NCBI GenBank assembly: GCA_964596115.1
Contig: CAZQRW010000017.1
Location: forward strand, 1 to 35,000
Direction of reading: 5' to 3'
Source: CAZQRW01 sp964596115
Lineage (GTDB): Bacteria > Hydrothermota > UBA3072 > B12-G15
Length of the DNA: 35,000 nucleotides
The position numbers and the translations under genes were made by a program. Numbering within the stretch: the first letter of the stretch is position 1; every line of letters starts with the position of its first letter. The notes under the pieces were generated by a model. That model saw nothing but the letters and a program-made list of their open reading frames with translations. It did no database searches and was not told the origin of the DNA. Shown here one piece after another: positions 16,300 through 25,600 of the stretch.

Positions 16300-17550
16300 A
16301 TGCAAAAAAGGAGAGCAGTCATCACAGGGCTCGGGGTTGTATCTCCTGTGGGGAATAACCTTGATGATTTCTGGAATTCGTTGCGGAATGGCAAGGGTGG
16401 AATTGGGTTAATAACAAAATTCGATGTAAGCAATTATACTGTTCGAATAGCAGGCGAGGTTAAGAATTTCGATCCCACTGATGTAATAAATCCAAAATCA
16501 CTGAGAAGGATGGATCTCTTCACGCAGTATGGTGTGTATGCAGCAGATATGGCAGTTAAAGATGCAAACATAGATGTCCAGAAATTGCAAAGGGAAATGG
16601 TAGGAACAATTGTTGCATCCGGTATAGGTGGGTTGAACACCTGGGAATCTCAGCACAAAAAATTGCTCAAAGATGGCCCTAACAGGGTTTCTCCTTTTTT
16701 TATTCCGATGTTGATAATTAACAGTGCTCCAGGTACGATTGCATTAAGGTTTGGATTAAAAGGACCTAATTTTGCAGTAGTCTCTGCCTGTGCTTCTTCC
16801 GGTCATGCAATTGGAGAGGCATTTAGAAAAATACAATATGGAGAGGCAGATATAATGATTACAGGTGGAGCAGAAGCCCCAATAGCTCCTCTTGCCGTAG
16901 CCGGATTTGGTATTATGAGGGCGCTTTCTACAAGAAATGATGAACCCGAGAAGGCGTCAAGACCATTTGATAGAGAACGGGATGGCTTTGTGATAGCTGA
17001 AGGTGCAGGAATACTTATATTGGAAGAGCTTGAACATGCGAAGAGAAGAGGCGCAAAGATATATGCCGAAATCTCGGGTTATGGCGCAACGGATGATGCA
17101 TACCATATGACTGCCCCTGATGAAACGGGTATAGCTCCATCGATGGCTATAACAAAGGCTTTAGATGATGCAGGAGTAAAACCTGAAGAGGTAGATTATA
17201 TTAATGCACATGGGACATCTACTCCACTAAATGATAAACTCGAAACGCGTGCAATAAAAATTGCCCTGGGCGAAGAGAATGCAAAAAAAGTTTCTATTTC
17301 TTCGACAAAATCAATGACAGGGCATATGCTTGGAGCCACATCAGCCGTTGAAGCAATTGCTACTACTCTAACAATAAAGGATGATTTTATTCCTCCTACT
17401 ATAAACTATGAATTTCCAGACCCTGATTGTGATCTTGATTATACACCTAATAGAGGAAAAAAGAGAGAAGTCAACGTTGCTGTCTCCAATTCCTTTGGTT
17501 TTGGTGGTCATAACGTTTCTCTGGTATTAGAAAAATATAAGGAGAGTTAA
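16300..17550 (+). CDS. fabF: 3-oxoacyl-ACP synthase II
   Basis: 416 aa thiolase-fold condensing enzyme with the KAS I/II triad Cys164 (SACASSGHAIGEA), His304 (NAHGTSTPLND) and His342 (SMTGHMLGA). The usual text after the cysteine is ATG; here it reads SSG, a mild change. It elongates acyl-ACP with malonyl-ACP. It lies three bases after acpP and shares TAATG with etfB. As no fabH is nearby, it is the only condensing enzyme in this operon. Confidence 0.96.
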   Translation: MQKRRAVITGLGVVSPVGNNLDDFWNSLRNGKGGIGLITKFDVSNYTVRIAGEVKNFDPTDVINPKSLRRMDLFTQYGVYAADMAVKDANIDVQKLQREMVGTIVASGIGGLNTWESQHKKLLKDGPNRVSPFFIPMLIINSAPGTIALRFGLKGPNFAVVSACASSGHAIGEAFRKIQYGEADIMITGGAEAPIAPLAVAGFGIMRALSTRNDEPEKASRPFDRERDGFVIAEGAGILILEELEHAKRRGAKIYAEISGYGATDDAYHMTAPDETGIAPSMAITKALDDAGVKPEEVDYINAHGTSTPLNDKLETRAIKIALGEENAKKVSISSTKSMTGHMLGATSAVEAIATTLTIKDDFIPPTINYEFPDPDCDLDYTPNRGKKREVNVAVSNSFGFGGHNVSLVLEKYKES

Positions 17551-18338
17551 TGCGAATAATTGTATGCGTTAAACAGGTCCCTGATCCTGAGAACGCAAAG
17601 ATGGATTGGGAAAAAGGAACCGTTGTTAGAGAAGGAGTTCAGAACATCATTAATCCCTTTGACCTCTATGCAATTGAGGAAGCAATAAGAATAAAAGAAT
17701 CTCTCGGTGGAGAAGTAATTGTTATATCAATGGGTCCTCCACAAGCAGAGGACGCTTTAAGAGAGGCAATAGCTATGGGTGCAGACCAAGCCTACCTTGT
17801 TACTTCAAGGGCATTTGCTGGGGCTGATACACTTGCTACATCGTACACGCTTTCAAAGACAATAGAAACAATTGGTGATTTTGATTTGCTTATTTGTGGA
17901 AAACAAGCAATTGACGGAGACACTGCACAGGTAGGCCCAGGTATTGCAACGCAATTAGATATACCTCAGATAACATTTGTTAAGAAGATAGATGAGATTG
18001 ATGAAAAGCATATAAAGGCAGAGAGGATGATAGAAGGTGGGTTAGAAATTCTCGAAGCCCCTCTTCCCTGTTTGATAACCGTTGTAAAGGATATAAATAC
18101 ACCAAGGCTTCCCTCTCTGAAGGGGAAGATTAAGGCAAAAAAGGCTGAAATTATTCATTTTGGTCCTGAAGATATAAATGCCGATCCTATGATGATTGGT
18201 GAAAAGGGCTCACCCACATCAGTAATGAAGATATATTCACCTGAGATTAAAAAGGAAGGGATGATTTTTAAGGCAGAAGAGATAGATAAGGCTTTAGAAG
18301 AGGTCATAAAAAAAATCAAGAAAGTGGGTGTGATTTAA
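17550..18338 (+). CDS. etfB: Electron transfer flavoprotein beta subunit
   Basis: 262 aa. The start MRIIVCVKQVPDP is the classic EtfB N-terminus, followed by INPFDLYAIEEA, GAD repeats, and LICGKQAIDGDTAQVGP and P-rich segments that bind the nucleotide cofactor (AMP or a second FAD in bifurcating ETFs). It pairs with EtfA to carry electrons between dehydrogenases and a quinone or ferredoxin partner. TAATG overlaps exist at both ends, so it is strictly co-translated with fabF and etfA. No acyl-CoA dehydrogenase is encoded in this window. Confidence 0.95.
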   Translation: MRIIVCVKQVPDPENAKMDWEKGTVVREGVQNIINPFDLYAIEEAIRIKESLGGEVIVISMGPPQAEDALREAIAMGADQAYLVTSRAFAGADTLATSYTLSKTIETIGDFDLLICGKQAIDGDTAQVGPGIATQLDIPQITFVKKIDEIDEKHIKAERMIEGGLEILEAPLPCLITVVKDINTPRLPSLKGKIKAKKAEIIHFGPEDINADPMMIGEKGSPTSVMKIYSPEIKKEGMIFKAEEIDKALEEVIKKIKKVGVI

Positions 18339-19591
18339 TGGATATAAAGGTCATAGAGGAAAAGTGTGTTGGATGTTTAATTTGTAAACAGAAGTGTTCA
18401 TATGGAGCCATAACCTTAATCGATAAAAGGCACGAATTACGGGGTCTTTCTATAAAGACAAAATTTGCAGTTAAACTTGCTGTTATTGATAAGGATAAAT
18501 GTACCTACTGTGGTGAGTGTGTTACTGCCTGTCCCTTTGATGCAATAGAAATTATTAGAGAGGAAAAGGCATTTGCAGTTAACAAAGAGGATTATAGAGG
18601 GGTAATGGTTCTTGGGGAATTACGGGATGGAGAGATTGAAGCTTACACCTTTGAACTTATAGGAAAGGGAAGGGAGCTTGCAGATAAATTAAAGACGGAA
18701 CTCACGGGTGTTTTAATAGGTGATAATATAAAGGAGAAAGCACAGGAGTTGATCAGTTACGGTGCGGAGAGGGTCATTGTTGTTTCCCACCCCCTTCTAA
18801 AAAATTTTATAGCAGAATCCTATTCAAAGGTCGTCAGTGAAATAATCAAAAAGGAAAGGCCAGAGATTTTTCTTGCTGGTTCTACAACGATGGGTAGGGC
18901 ATTGCTATCAAGGGTTGCGGCAAATGTGAAGACAGGATTAACAGCAGATTGTACTGGGCTTGATATAGATTCTGAAACTGGTAACCTTATCCAGACAAGA
19001 CCTGCCTTTGGTGGTTCTGTAATGGCAAGTATCCTGACGCCTTCTCATCGGCCTCAAATGGCAACAGTAAGACCAAGAGTTTTTAAAAAACCGCAAAGGG
19101 ATGACTCGAGAAAAGGAAAAATTGAAGAATTTATTCCCTCAGATGAAGCAGTTAAATGCCGCGTAAAATATTCTGGATTTATCCCGGATGAAACTTCACA
19201 TATAAATATTGAGGAGGCAGATATTATTTTCTCAGGTGGCAGAGGTCTAAAGGGACCAGAAAATTTTAAACACTTATTTGAACTTGCTGAAATGGTTGGT
19301 GGCGCGGTTGGTGCCTCAAGGGTTGCTGTTGATGAAGGCTGGATTCCCTATTCCCATCAGGTTGGTCAAACGGGCAAAACAGTTGCACCAAAGATATACA
19401 TAGCGTTTGGGATAAGTGGGGCAATTCAACATCTTGCAGGAATGCAGACGGCTGATGTTATTATTGCAGTTAATAAGGATCCTGATGCACCCATCTTCAA
19501 AATTGCGGATATAGGGATTGTTGGTGACCTATTTGAAGTCATACCGGTATTAAAAAATAAACTCAAGCAAGTAATAGAGAATAATGGCTGA
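18338..19591 (+). CDS. etfA: Electron transfer flavoprotein alpha subunit with ferredoxin domain
   Basis: 417 aa, longer than plain EtfA because of an N-terminal double [4Fe-4S] ferredoxin-like domain. Cys10, 13, 16, 20 and Cys55, 58, 61, 65 fit two CxxCxxCxxxC(P/S) clusters. The EtfA part starts near residue 85, and the C-terminal FAD site is typical: GGRGLKGPENF, SRVAVDEGWIP, HQVGQTGKTVAP, GISGAIQHLAGM, then NKDPDAPIF. Such extended EtfA proteins occur in anaerobes and in some electron-bifurcating complexes. The partner enzyme is not in the window. It overlaps gyrA by 8 bases. Its position inside a fatty-acid operon suggests a role in a reductive step, as inference only. Confidence 0.95.
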   Translation: MDIKVIEEKCVGCLICKQKCSYGAITLIDKRHELRGLSIKTKFAVKLAVIDKDKCTYCGECVTACPFDAIEIIREEKAFAVNKEDYRGVMVLGELRDGEIEAYTFELIGKGRELADKLKTELTGVLIGDNIKEKAQELISYGAERVIVVSHPLLKNFIAESYSKVVSEIIKKERPEIFLAGSTTMGRALLSRVAANVKTGLTADCTGLDIDSETGNLIQTRPAFGGSVMASILTPSHRPQMATVRPRVFKKPQRDDSRKGKIEEFIPSDEAVKCRVKYSGFIPDETSHINIEEADIIFSGGRGLKGPENFKHLFELAEMVGGAVGASRVAVDEGWIPYSHQVGQTGKTVAPKIYIAFGISGAIQHLAGMQTADVIIAVNKDPDAPIFKIADIGIVGDLFEVIPVLKNKLKQVIENNG

Positions 19592-22004
19592 AGAAAGAAT
19601 ATACTCGGTACCCATTGAAGAAGAAATGCAGTCAAGCTATCTTGATTATGCGATGAGTGTAATCGTAGGGAGGGCTCTACCTGATGTAAGGGATGGTCTC
19701 AAACCAGTTCATAGAAGGATCCTTTTTGCTATGTATTCTCTTGGTCTTTTTCATAATAAGCCTTATAAGAAATCTGCTACAGTGGTTGGTGAGGTACTTG
19801 GAAAATTCCATCCCCATGGAGATGCCGCTGTTTATGATACGCTTGTGAGAATGGCACAAGATTTTACTATGAGGTATCCACTTGTTGACGGCCAGGGTAA
19901 TTTTGGTTCAGTCGATGGCGATAGTGCAGCTGCATATAGGTATACGGAGGCAAGATTATCAAAAATATCTGAAGAGCTGCTTAGTGATATTGATAAAGAC
20001 ACAGTTGATTTTGTGCCAAACTTTGATGAAAGGTTGAAAGAACCTGTTGTTTTACCGGCTGGATTCCCTAATCTTCTTGTTAATGGCTCTTCTGGGATTG
20101 CGGTAGGTATGGCAACAAACATTCCACCCCACAATCTGTCAGAGACAATAGATGCCCTTCTTGAGATGATTGATAACCCTGATGTTGACCTTGATGGAGT
20201 TATGAAATATATCAAAGGTCCTGATTTTCCAACAAGTGGTGAGATCCTTGGGGCACAGGCAATAAAAGAAGGATATGCAAATGGTTCAGGTTCCATTGTG
20301 GTTCAGGCTAAATTCCATATAGAAGAAGGAAAAAGAGGCAAGGATAGCATTATTGTTACAGAGTTGCCCTACCAGGTTAACAAGGCAAATCTCATAACAG
20401 ACATTGCCAATCTTGTAAAAACGGGGAGGATTGATGGTATCTCTGATATCAGGGATGAATCAAATAGAGATGGTATAAGGATAGTGCTTGAGATGAAACA
20501 AAATGCACAGGTAAATGTGATAATAAATAAATTGTTAGTGCACACAAAACTGAGAACTACTTTTGGTATGAATTTTCTTGCCCTTATAGATGGAGTTCCA
20601 AAAAGAATGAGTCTGGTAACTATGCTTAGGCATTATCTCGAGCATAGGAAGGTTGTTGTCGAGAGAAGGACAAAATTTTTACTTGATAAGGCAGAGAAGA
20701 GGGCACATATTATCGAGGGTTTAAAAAGAGCCCTTGATCATATTGATGAAATTATTGCGATCATAAAACATTCAAAGGATGTTCCTCAGGCGAAGAAGGC
20801 TTTAATGCAGAGGTTTAAGTTTTCTGATGTTCAGGCACAGGCAATTCTTGATATGAAACTTGCAAGACTTACAGCCCTCCAGAGGAGTGAACTTGAAAAT
20901 GAATATCTTAGTATAATAAAGGAGATTGAAAGATTGAAATCTATTCTATCCTCTCCAGAGGCATTAAATAGTGTAATTAAGAAAGAACTCAAAAATATAA
21001 AGAATACCTACGGTGATAAAAGAAGAACAAAAATTATTGCAAAAGGGCCCGAGAAGTTTGAAGATAGGGATTTAATAAAAGAAGAGGAAGTAGTTGTAAC
21101 GGTTACACATAAAGGGTGGATAAAAAGGCTTCCTTTATCTGTATATCGCTCACAGGGAAGGGGTGGTAGAGGTGTTATGGGTATGGCACAGGGAGAGAAT
21201 GATTTTGTAGAGAAAATATACGTTGCTTCTACACATGACAATATGCTTATATTTACTGAAAAAGGAAAATGCTATGGGATTGATGTATTTGAAATTCCCG
21301 AAGGAAGCAGGGTATCAAAAGGTAGATCCATTTTAAACTTAATAAATATTTCGAGAAAAGAAAAGTTAAGAGGCATTGTCTGTGAGAAGAACATCGATCA
21401 GGTAAAAATAACAATGGTTACCAAGAAGGGTATCATTAAGAAGGTTAGTGGTAGTGCATTCAAACATGCAAGGAAAAATGGAATTATAGCAATGAACGTC
21501 AAAGAGGATGATGAACTTATTGATGTGAGTGTGCTTTATGGTGAAGAGGATGTTATTTTAATCTCTCATTGTGGAGTTGCAGTTAGATTTAGTGCAGAAA
21601 GAGTCAGAACAATGGGGAGAACGGCTGCAGGCGTAAGGGGAATAAGATTAAGAAAAGATGATTATGTAGTGTCTGTCATCATCGTCAGAAAGGAATCTCA
21701 TCTATTTATCGTGACCGAAAAAGGTTATGGCAAGAGGACATCCATTAGTGAATTCAGAAAGACAGGGAGAGGTGTGAAGGGTGTCAGGGCAATAAAAATA
21801 ACCGAAAAGAATGGATACGTTATAGGAGCAGCCCCTGTAAATGAAACAGACGAGATTATTTTTATATCTCAGAAGGGACAGATTTTAAGAGCAAAGGCTA
21901 AGGATATTAGTGTTCAGCACAGGTCTTCAACGGGTGTAAAGGTGGTAAAAATTGTTGGAAATGATAAATTAACAGATACAGAAAGAATAAACCTTGAGTT
22001 ATGA
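19584..22004 (+). CDS. gyrA: DNA gyrase subunit A
   Basis: 806 aa. The N-terminal topoisomerase domain has RDGLKPVHRRILFAM, the quinolone-determining stretch FHPHGDAAVYDT (75-86), and catalytic Tyr120 in AAYRYTEARLSK. The C-terminal part has repeated beta-pinwheel blades and a GyrA-box-like QGRGGRGV, supporting GyrA over ParC. The position of E. coli Ser83 is Ala81; the Asp87 position is kept (Asp85). The start overlaps etfA and its TGA overlaps the next ATG. Location in a fatty-acid operon is uncommon. Confidence 0.95.
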   Translation: MAEERIYSVPIEEEMQSSYLDYAMSVIVGRALPDVRDGLKPVHRRILFAMYSLGLFHNKPYKKSATVVGEVLGKFHPHGDAAVYDTLVRMAQDFTMRYPLVDGQGNFGSVDGDSAAAYRYTEARLSKISEELLSDIDKDTVDFVPNFDERLKEPVVLPAGFPNLLVNGSSGIAVGMATNIPPHNLSETIDALLEMIDNPDVDLDGVMKYIKGPDFPTSGEILGAQAIKEGYANGSGSIVVQAKFHIEEGKRGKDSIIVTELPYQVNKANLITDIANLVKTGRIDGISDIRDESNRDGIRIVLEMKQNAQVNVIINKLLVHTKLRTTFGMNFLALIDGVPKRMSLVTMLRHYLEHRKVVVERRTKFLLDKAEKRAHIIEGLKRALDHIDEIIAIIKHSKDVPQAKKALMQRFKFSDVQAQAILDMKLARLTALQRSELENEYLSIIKEIERLKSILSSPEALNSVIKKELKNIKNTYGDKRRTKIIAKGPEKFEDRDLIKEEEVVVTVTHKGWIKRLPLSVYRSQGRGGRGVMGMAQGENDFVEKIYVASTHDNMLIFTEKGKCYGIDVFEIPEGSRVSKGRSILNLINISRKEKLRGIVCEKNIDQVKITMVTKKGIIKKVSGSAFKHARKNGIIAMNVKEDDELIDVSVLYGEEDVILISHCGVAVRFSAERVRTMGRTAAGVRGIRLRKDDYVVSVIIVRKESHLFIVTEKGYGKRTSISEFRKTGRGVKGVRAIKITEKNGYVIGAAPVNETDEIIFISQKGQILRAKAKDISVQHRSSTGVKVVKIVGNDKLTDTERINLEL

Positions 22005-22225
22005 TAAAAGTAGATTTTTATTCAGGATATAAGGGCGAAGAGAAACCATCCAAAATATTTAATGGAAATGATCAGATTGAGGTGAAGAGAATTTTATCTT
22101 CCGAATTGCATCAAAATATAGCAGACTCAAAAAAATATAGAATATTTGTGATTGAGGCAAGCGATGGGAGGATAATAAAATTAGTGGAGGGAAAGGAAGG
22201 ATGGCAGATGTCCTTATTATCTTAG
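22001..22225 (+). CDS. Small unknown protein between gyrA and purE
   Basis: 74 aa, not recognised. It starts in an ATGA overlap with gyrA and its end overlaps purE by 25 bases, which supports translation. The sequence is mixed alpha/beta without signal peptide, cysteines or known motif; a strand-like YRIFVIEASDGRIIKLVEG segment is near the middle-end. It could be a small regulatory or accessory protein for a neighbour. Confidence is in the gene being real, not in any role. Confidence 0.6.
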   Translation: MIKVDFYSGYKGEEKPSKIFNGNDQIEVKRILSSELHQNIADSKKYRIFVIEASDGRIIKLVEGKEGWQMSLLS

Positions 22226-22608
22226 GCAGTGAAACGGATAAAGCGTATATTAAAAAATGTGAGGATATACTTAGGGAATACGGAATTTCTTATAATGTAA
22301 TAGTTTCCTCTGCGCATAGAGAACCTGAGAAAACAATGGAAATTGCGAAAAGCGCAAAGGAAGATGGGTATAAAGTGATCATTACAGCCGCTGGTTATTC
22401 TGCCGCGTTAGCGGGGTTCGTTGCCTCACTAACTGAGCTTCCTGTAATAGGCGTTCCCCTCTCCACTTCAGAGCTTAAAGGTGTAGATTCTATTCTTTCG
22501 ATGGTGCAAATGCCTGCCCGTGTTCCTGTCCTTACCGTCGGGGTCAATAATGCCTCAAACGCAGCTCATGGTGCCATAAGAATCTTGAAACTATTAAAGC
22601 AACATTAA
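22201..22608 (+). CDS. purE: PurE-type N5-CAIR mutase / AIR carboxylase
   Basis: 135 aa, slightly short for PurE. It has the phosphate-binding GSETDK start, the SAHREPE motif with catalytic His39, and a late block PLSTSELKGVDSILSMVQMP and VGVNNASNAA typical of class I. The loop that normally reads AGGAAHLPG here reads AGYSAALAG (64-72), so the second conserved histidine is replaced by Ala69. It should act in purine synthesis at the AIR to CAIR step. The loop change leaves open a class II-like (CO2-using) or altered enzyme. GGAAAGGAAGG precedes the ATG. It is the last gene of the operon. Confidence 0.85.
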   Translation: MADVLIILGSETDKAYIKKCEDILREYGISYNVIVSSAHREPEKTMEIAKSAKEDGYKVIITAAGYSAALAGFVASLTELPVIGVPLSTSELKGVDSILSMVQMPARVPVLTVGVNNASNAAHGAIRILKLLKQH

Positions 22609-22630
22609 GTTGTTCTATTCGAGAAAATAA

Positions 22631-22659
22631 AAAAAGAGGGGGATTTCCCCCCTCTTTTT
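22631..22659. terminator. Bidirectional rho-independent terminator
   Basis: AAAAAGAGGGGG and CCCCCCTCTTTTT pair around an ATTT loop. There is a T run on the plus side and, by symmetry, on the minus side. It sits between the convergent purE and C25 protease genes and overlaps the protease stop codon. Confidence 0.9.
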
Positions 22660-25600
22660 AAAATACAACCACTTTGTTTATATAGGTTTTATTCAGTGCT
22701 CTTGTTCTAATAAAGTATATACCCGACCTCTTAAGATTTATCCTGTCTGTGTAGTAACCAGCCTGTCTTACCATATCTCTGCTCTTTATTACCCTTCCTG
22801 TTATATCAAGCACCTTCATACTTACCCTTCCAGCCCTTGGTAATGCAAGGTTAATTACCACATTCTTCCGTGATATTGCACCAATCTTTATACTAAATTC
22901 TGCTGGTTTATTTGTCCTTACCCCACTGCGATTTACATAGTATACAGATACGTCGTCTACATACCAACCAGCATATTCCACTGAAGTATCGCTTCCGAAG
23001 TGCCATCTTAGTTTTATTGTATGTCCCACATAAGAAGTAAGGTCTGCTGAAACCTTCTGCCATCCTCCACTATCACCTGTATATCCCAGTTCCCCTGGTA
23101 TACCTGAATTCCAGCTGGAAATAGTACCTGTATATGCTGGCTCGACATTATTCAGTACGTTAAATGAGCCTCCATCAACAGAGATCTTTACGTTACCACC
23201 ATCCCAATTGCTGGAACCCTGCTCTATTATATACCACTGATAGAAATCTAACTTTGCTTCACTCACTCCGGTAAGATTTATTTCAGGTGTTGTCAGCATA
23301 GAGTTTGAATAGCTACTATAATTACCAGAGAGGTTTGTCGCCCAGAGTTTTACACCCGAATGTGCATTTCCTGGTCCTGAAGAAGGGATACCCCATTCCC
23401 AATCACCTGTTCCTGTGTATGTACCGTTGCTATCTTCAAAATCCTCCTGATAGATATAAATCTTTGGATAAAGCTGGAAGTTTAGCTCTAAATTTCCAGA
23501 AATATTTACAGCAGTTAGCGTAGAATCACCATATCCATCCCTGGATGCAGTGACATTATAGGTCCCATCGTAAAGCCCGGTTATTGTATAGTTTCCACTT
23601 GAATCAGTCGTATCAATTGTAACGAATCCACCCATTTTAGCAGTTACAATGCATCCCTCATAGTTTGAGGCACCAAACAAAGTAACCTGACCATAAAGTG
23701 TGTCAACAGGTGCAGGCTCCAGGGCGGTTAAATAATTAACCGTATTTTCGACGAGTTCTTTTGCATTATTTGTGTCAGAAAGGGCATCAAGGTTAAATGC
23801 GTAATATACGACCTGACCACTCTCTATTGGTGGGGTGTTGTCATATACGAGGATACCTGCATCACCTGTATGATTACTCGTTCCAAAGATAAGATGTGCA
23901 TCAGGGGATAGTGTCATAGCATCCTCGTCACCATAACCGCTATAAGAAATTCCAATAGAATTGGGAAGCACATTTGGTATGGTGGATAATGGATGCAGAC
24001 TATCCTGCTTTGTCAGACTTCCTGCATTGTCGCCCTCCCAGTTTATGACATGGAGAACCTGGTTACCAAAGGAGGTTCCTTTCCAATCAAATCCTACCTC
24101 CCCACCTTCTACGAGTAATTTTCCTCCTTTATTTGTCCAGTTTATCAGTTTGTCAGTAATGTTGTTGGCACTCAGAGGAGATAGATTTGCACCAGAAGTC
24201 ACGATAAGAAAATTGTATAGTACCCACTGAGAGGTATCAATGGAAGCGGTTGTTGTTGTATCCACGTAGTAACCAAGATCGGTAAGCCATCGGTAGAATT
24301 TGCTGGCAGATGCACCGACTTTTGATGTTGATGGAAGACCTTCTTTTCTACCTCTCTTTAACGCATCTTTTTCTGCAGATTTGTTTTCTCCCTTAGAACC
24401 GCTGTCATCTATGATAAGAATCATACCGGATGTGGTATCCAACACAAAATTCATCTCAAGGGTGCTTGTATTAAGGTTTATTGTAGTATCAGCAGGAATA
24501 TGCCTATATGAGGTTACAACAAATCGATATGTAAATTGTGGTAAATTCACAGAATAGTTTCCTCCAGTTGTGGAATCGGTGGTGGTAGACATATATAGCG
24601 AACCGTTGTCTGTCCTGTATATCTTTATTGTAGATGAGAGAGGGCTTCCTGTTCCCATTTCCGTGACAGTCCCATAGACATTGCCAGAAGGAGCAGGGCT
24701 CATCAAGATATTATGGGTATTATCACCAAATTTTATTGTCTTTGTCTCATTCGTAGGTAAAAATCCGAATGCAGTTGTGTAAATATCATAGTCGCCGCAG
24801 GGTAAAGAATCGCTCAACTCGTAAAATCCGTTGCCATCAGAAAGAAGATCAAAGACAGGTGTATTAGAAGATGTGTCTGTTCCAGCAGGATAACCCTTTA
24901 TACGTGCCCCTGATATGGAATCAGAAGTAGATGAGTTAATTACATAACCAGATAACCACCCCTTGTATATCCTTACTGGTATGTACTCCTGGTATATGTT
25001 ATAGCCACTTTGAGCAATAGTTCCTAACAAATTACCCGGGGTTAAAGGTGTTACATCTACAAATAAAGATTCGTTGGCAGTAGTGGCAGATGTATCTATT
25101 CCGCACCCTTCGAGATACATTGAACTCCCTGAGGGATTACTGTAACCCCACACCGTTCCCGGGATTCCCTGCATTAATCCTCCAATGACACCGATTGTAT
25201 CAGAATAAGCACCAATATCTGCCTGGGAAAGATTAGAGGCATTTATAACCCATATTGTATCAGAAAAAGAATTCCAGGTCTCATTTAACTTTCTGCCATC
25301 GACCCATAGCATCTGTCCATAGGGCGAATTAACATTTAATGTGCATACACCAGCTGAGTTTGTGGTATCATATTCAGAGACACCATAACGGTATATATGC
25401 ACTTCTATGGAGTCTTCAGGATTTGTCCCTGTAGAATCCATTACTGTAACAGCGATATCCGTAGGTGTATTTACATTTATTGTATCAGGTATTATGGAGA
25501 CCTGAACACCCGATATCACAAGGATAGAATCTTCAAGTGGTATTTTATTTTCTCCAGATGCCGTGATATCCATCCATCCCAATGTTGTAGGGTGAACCTG

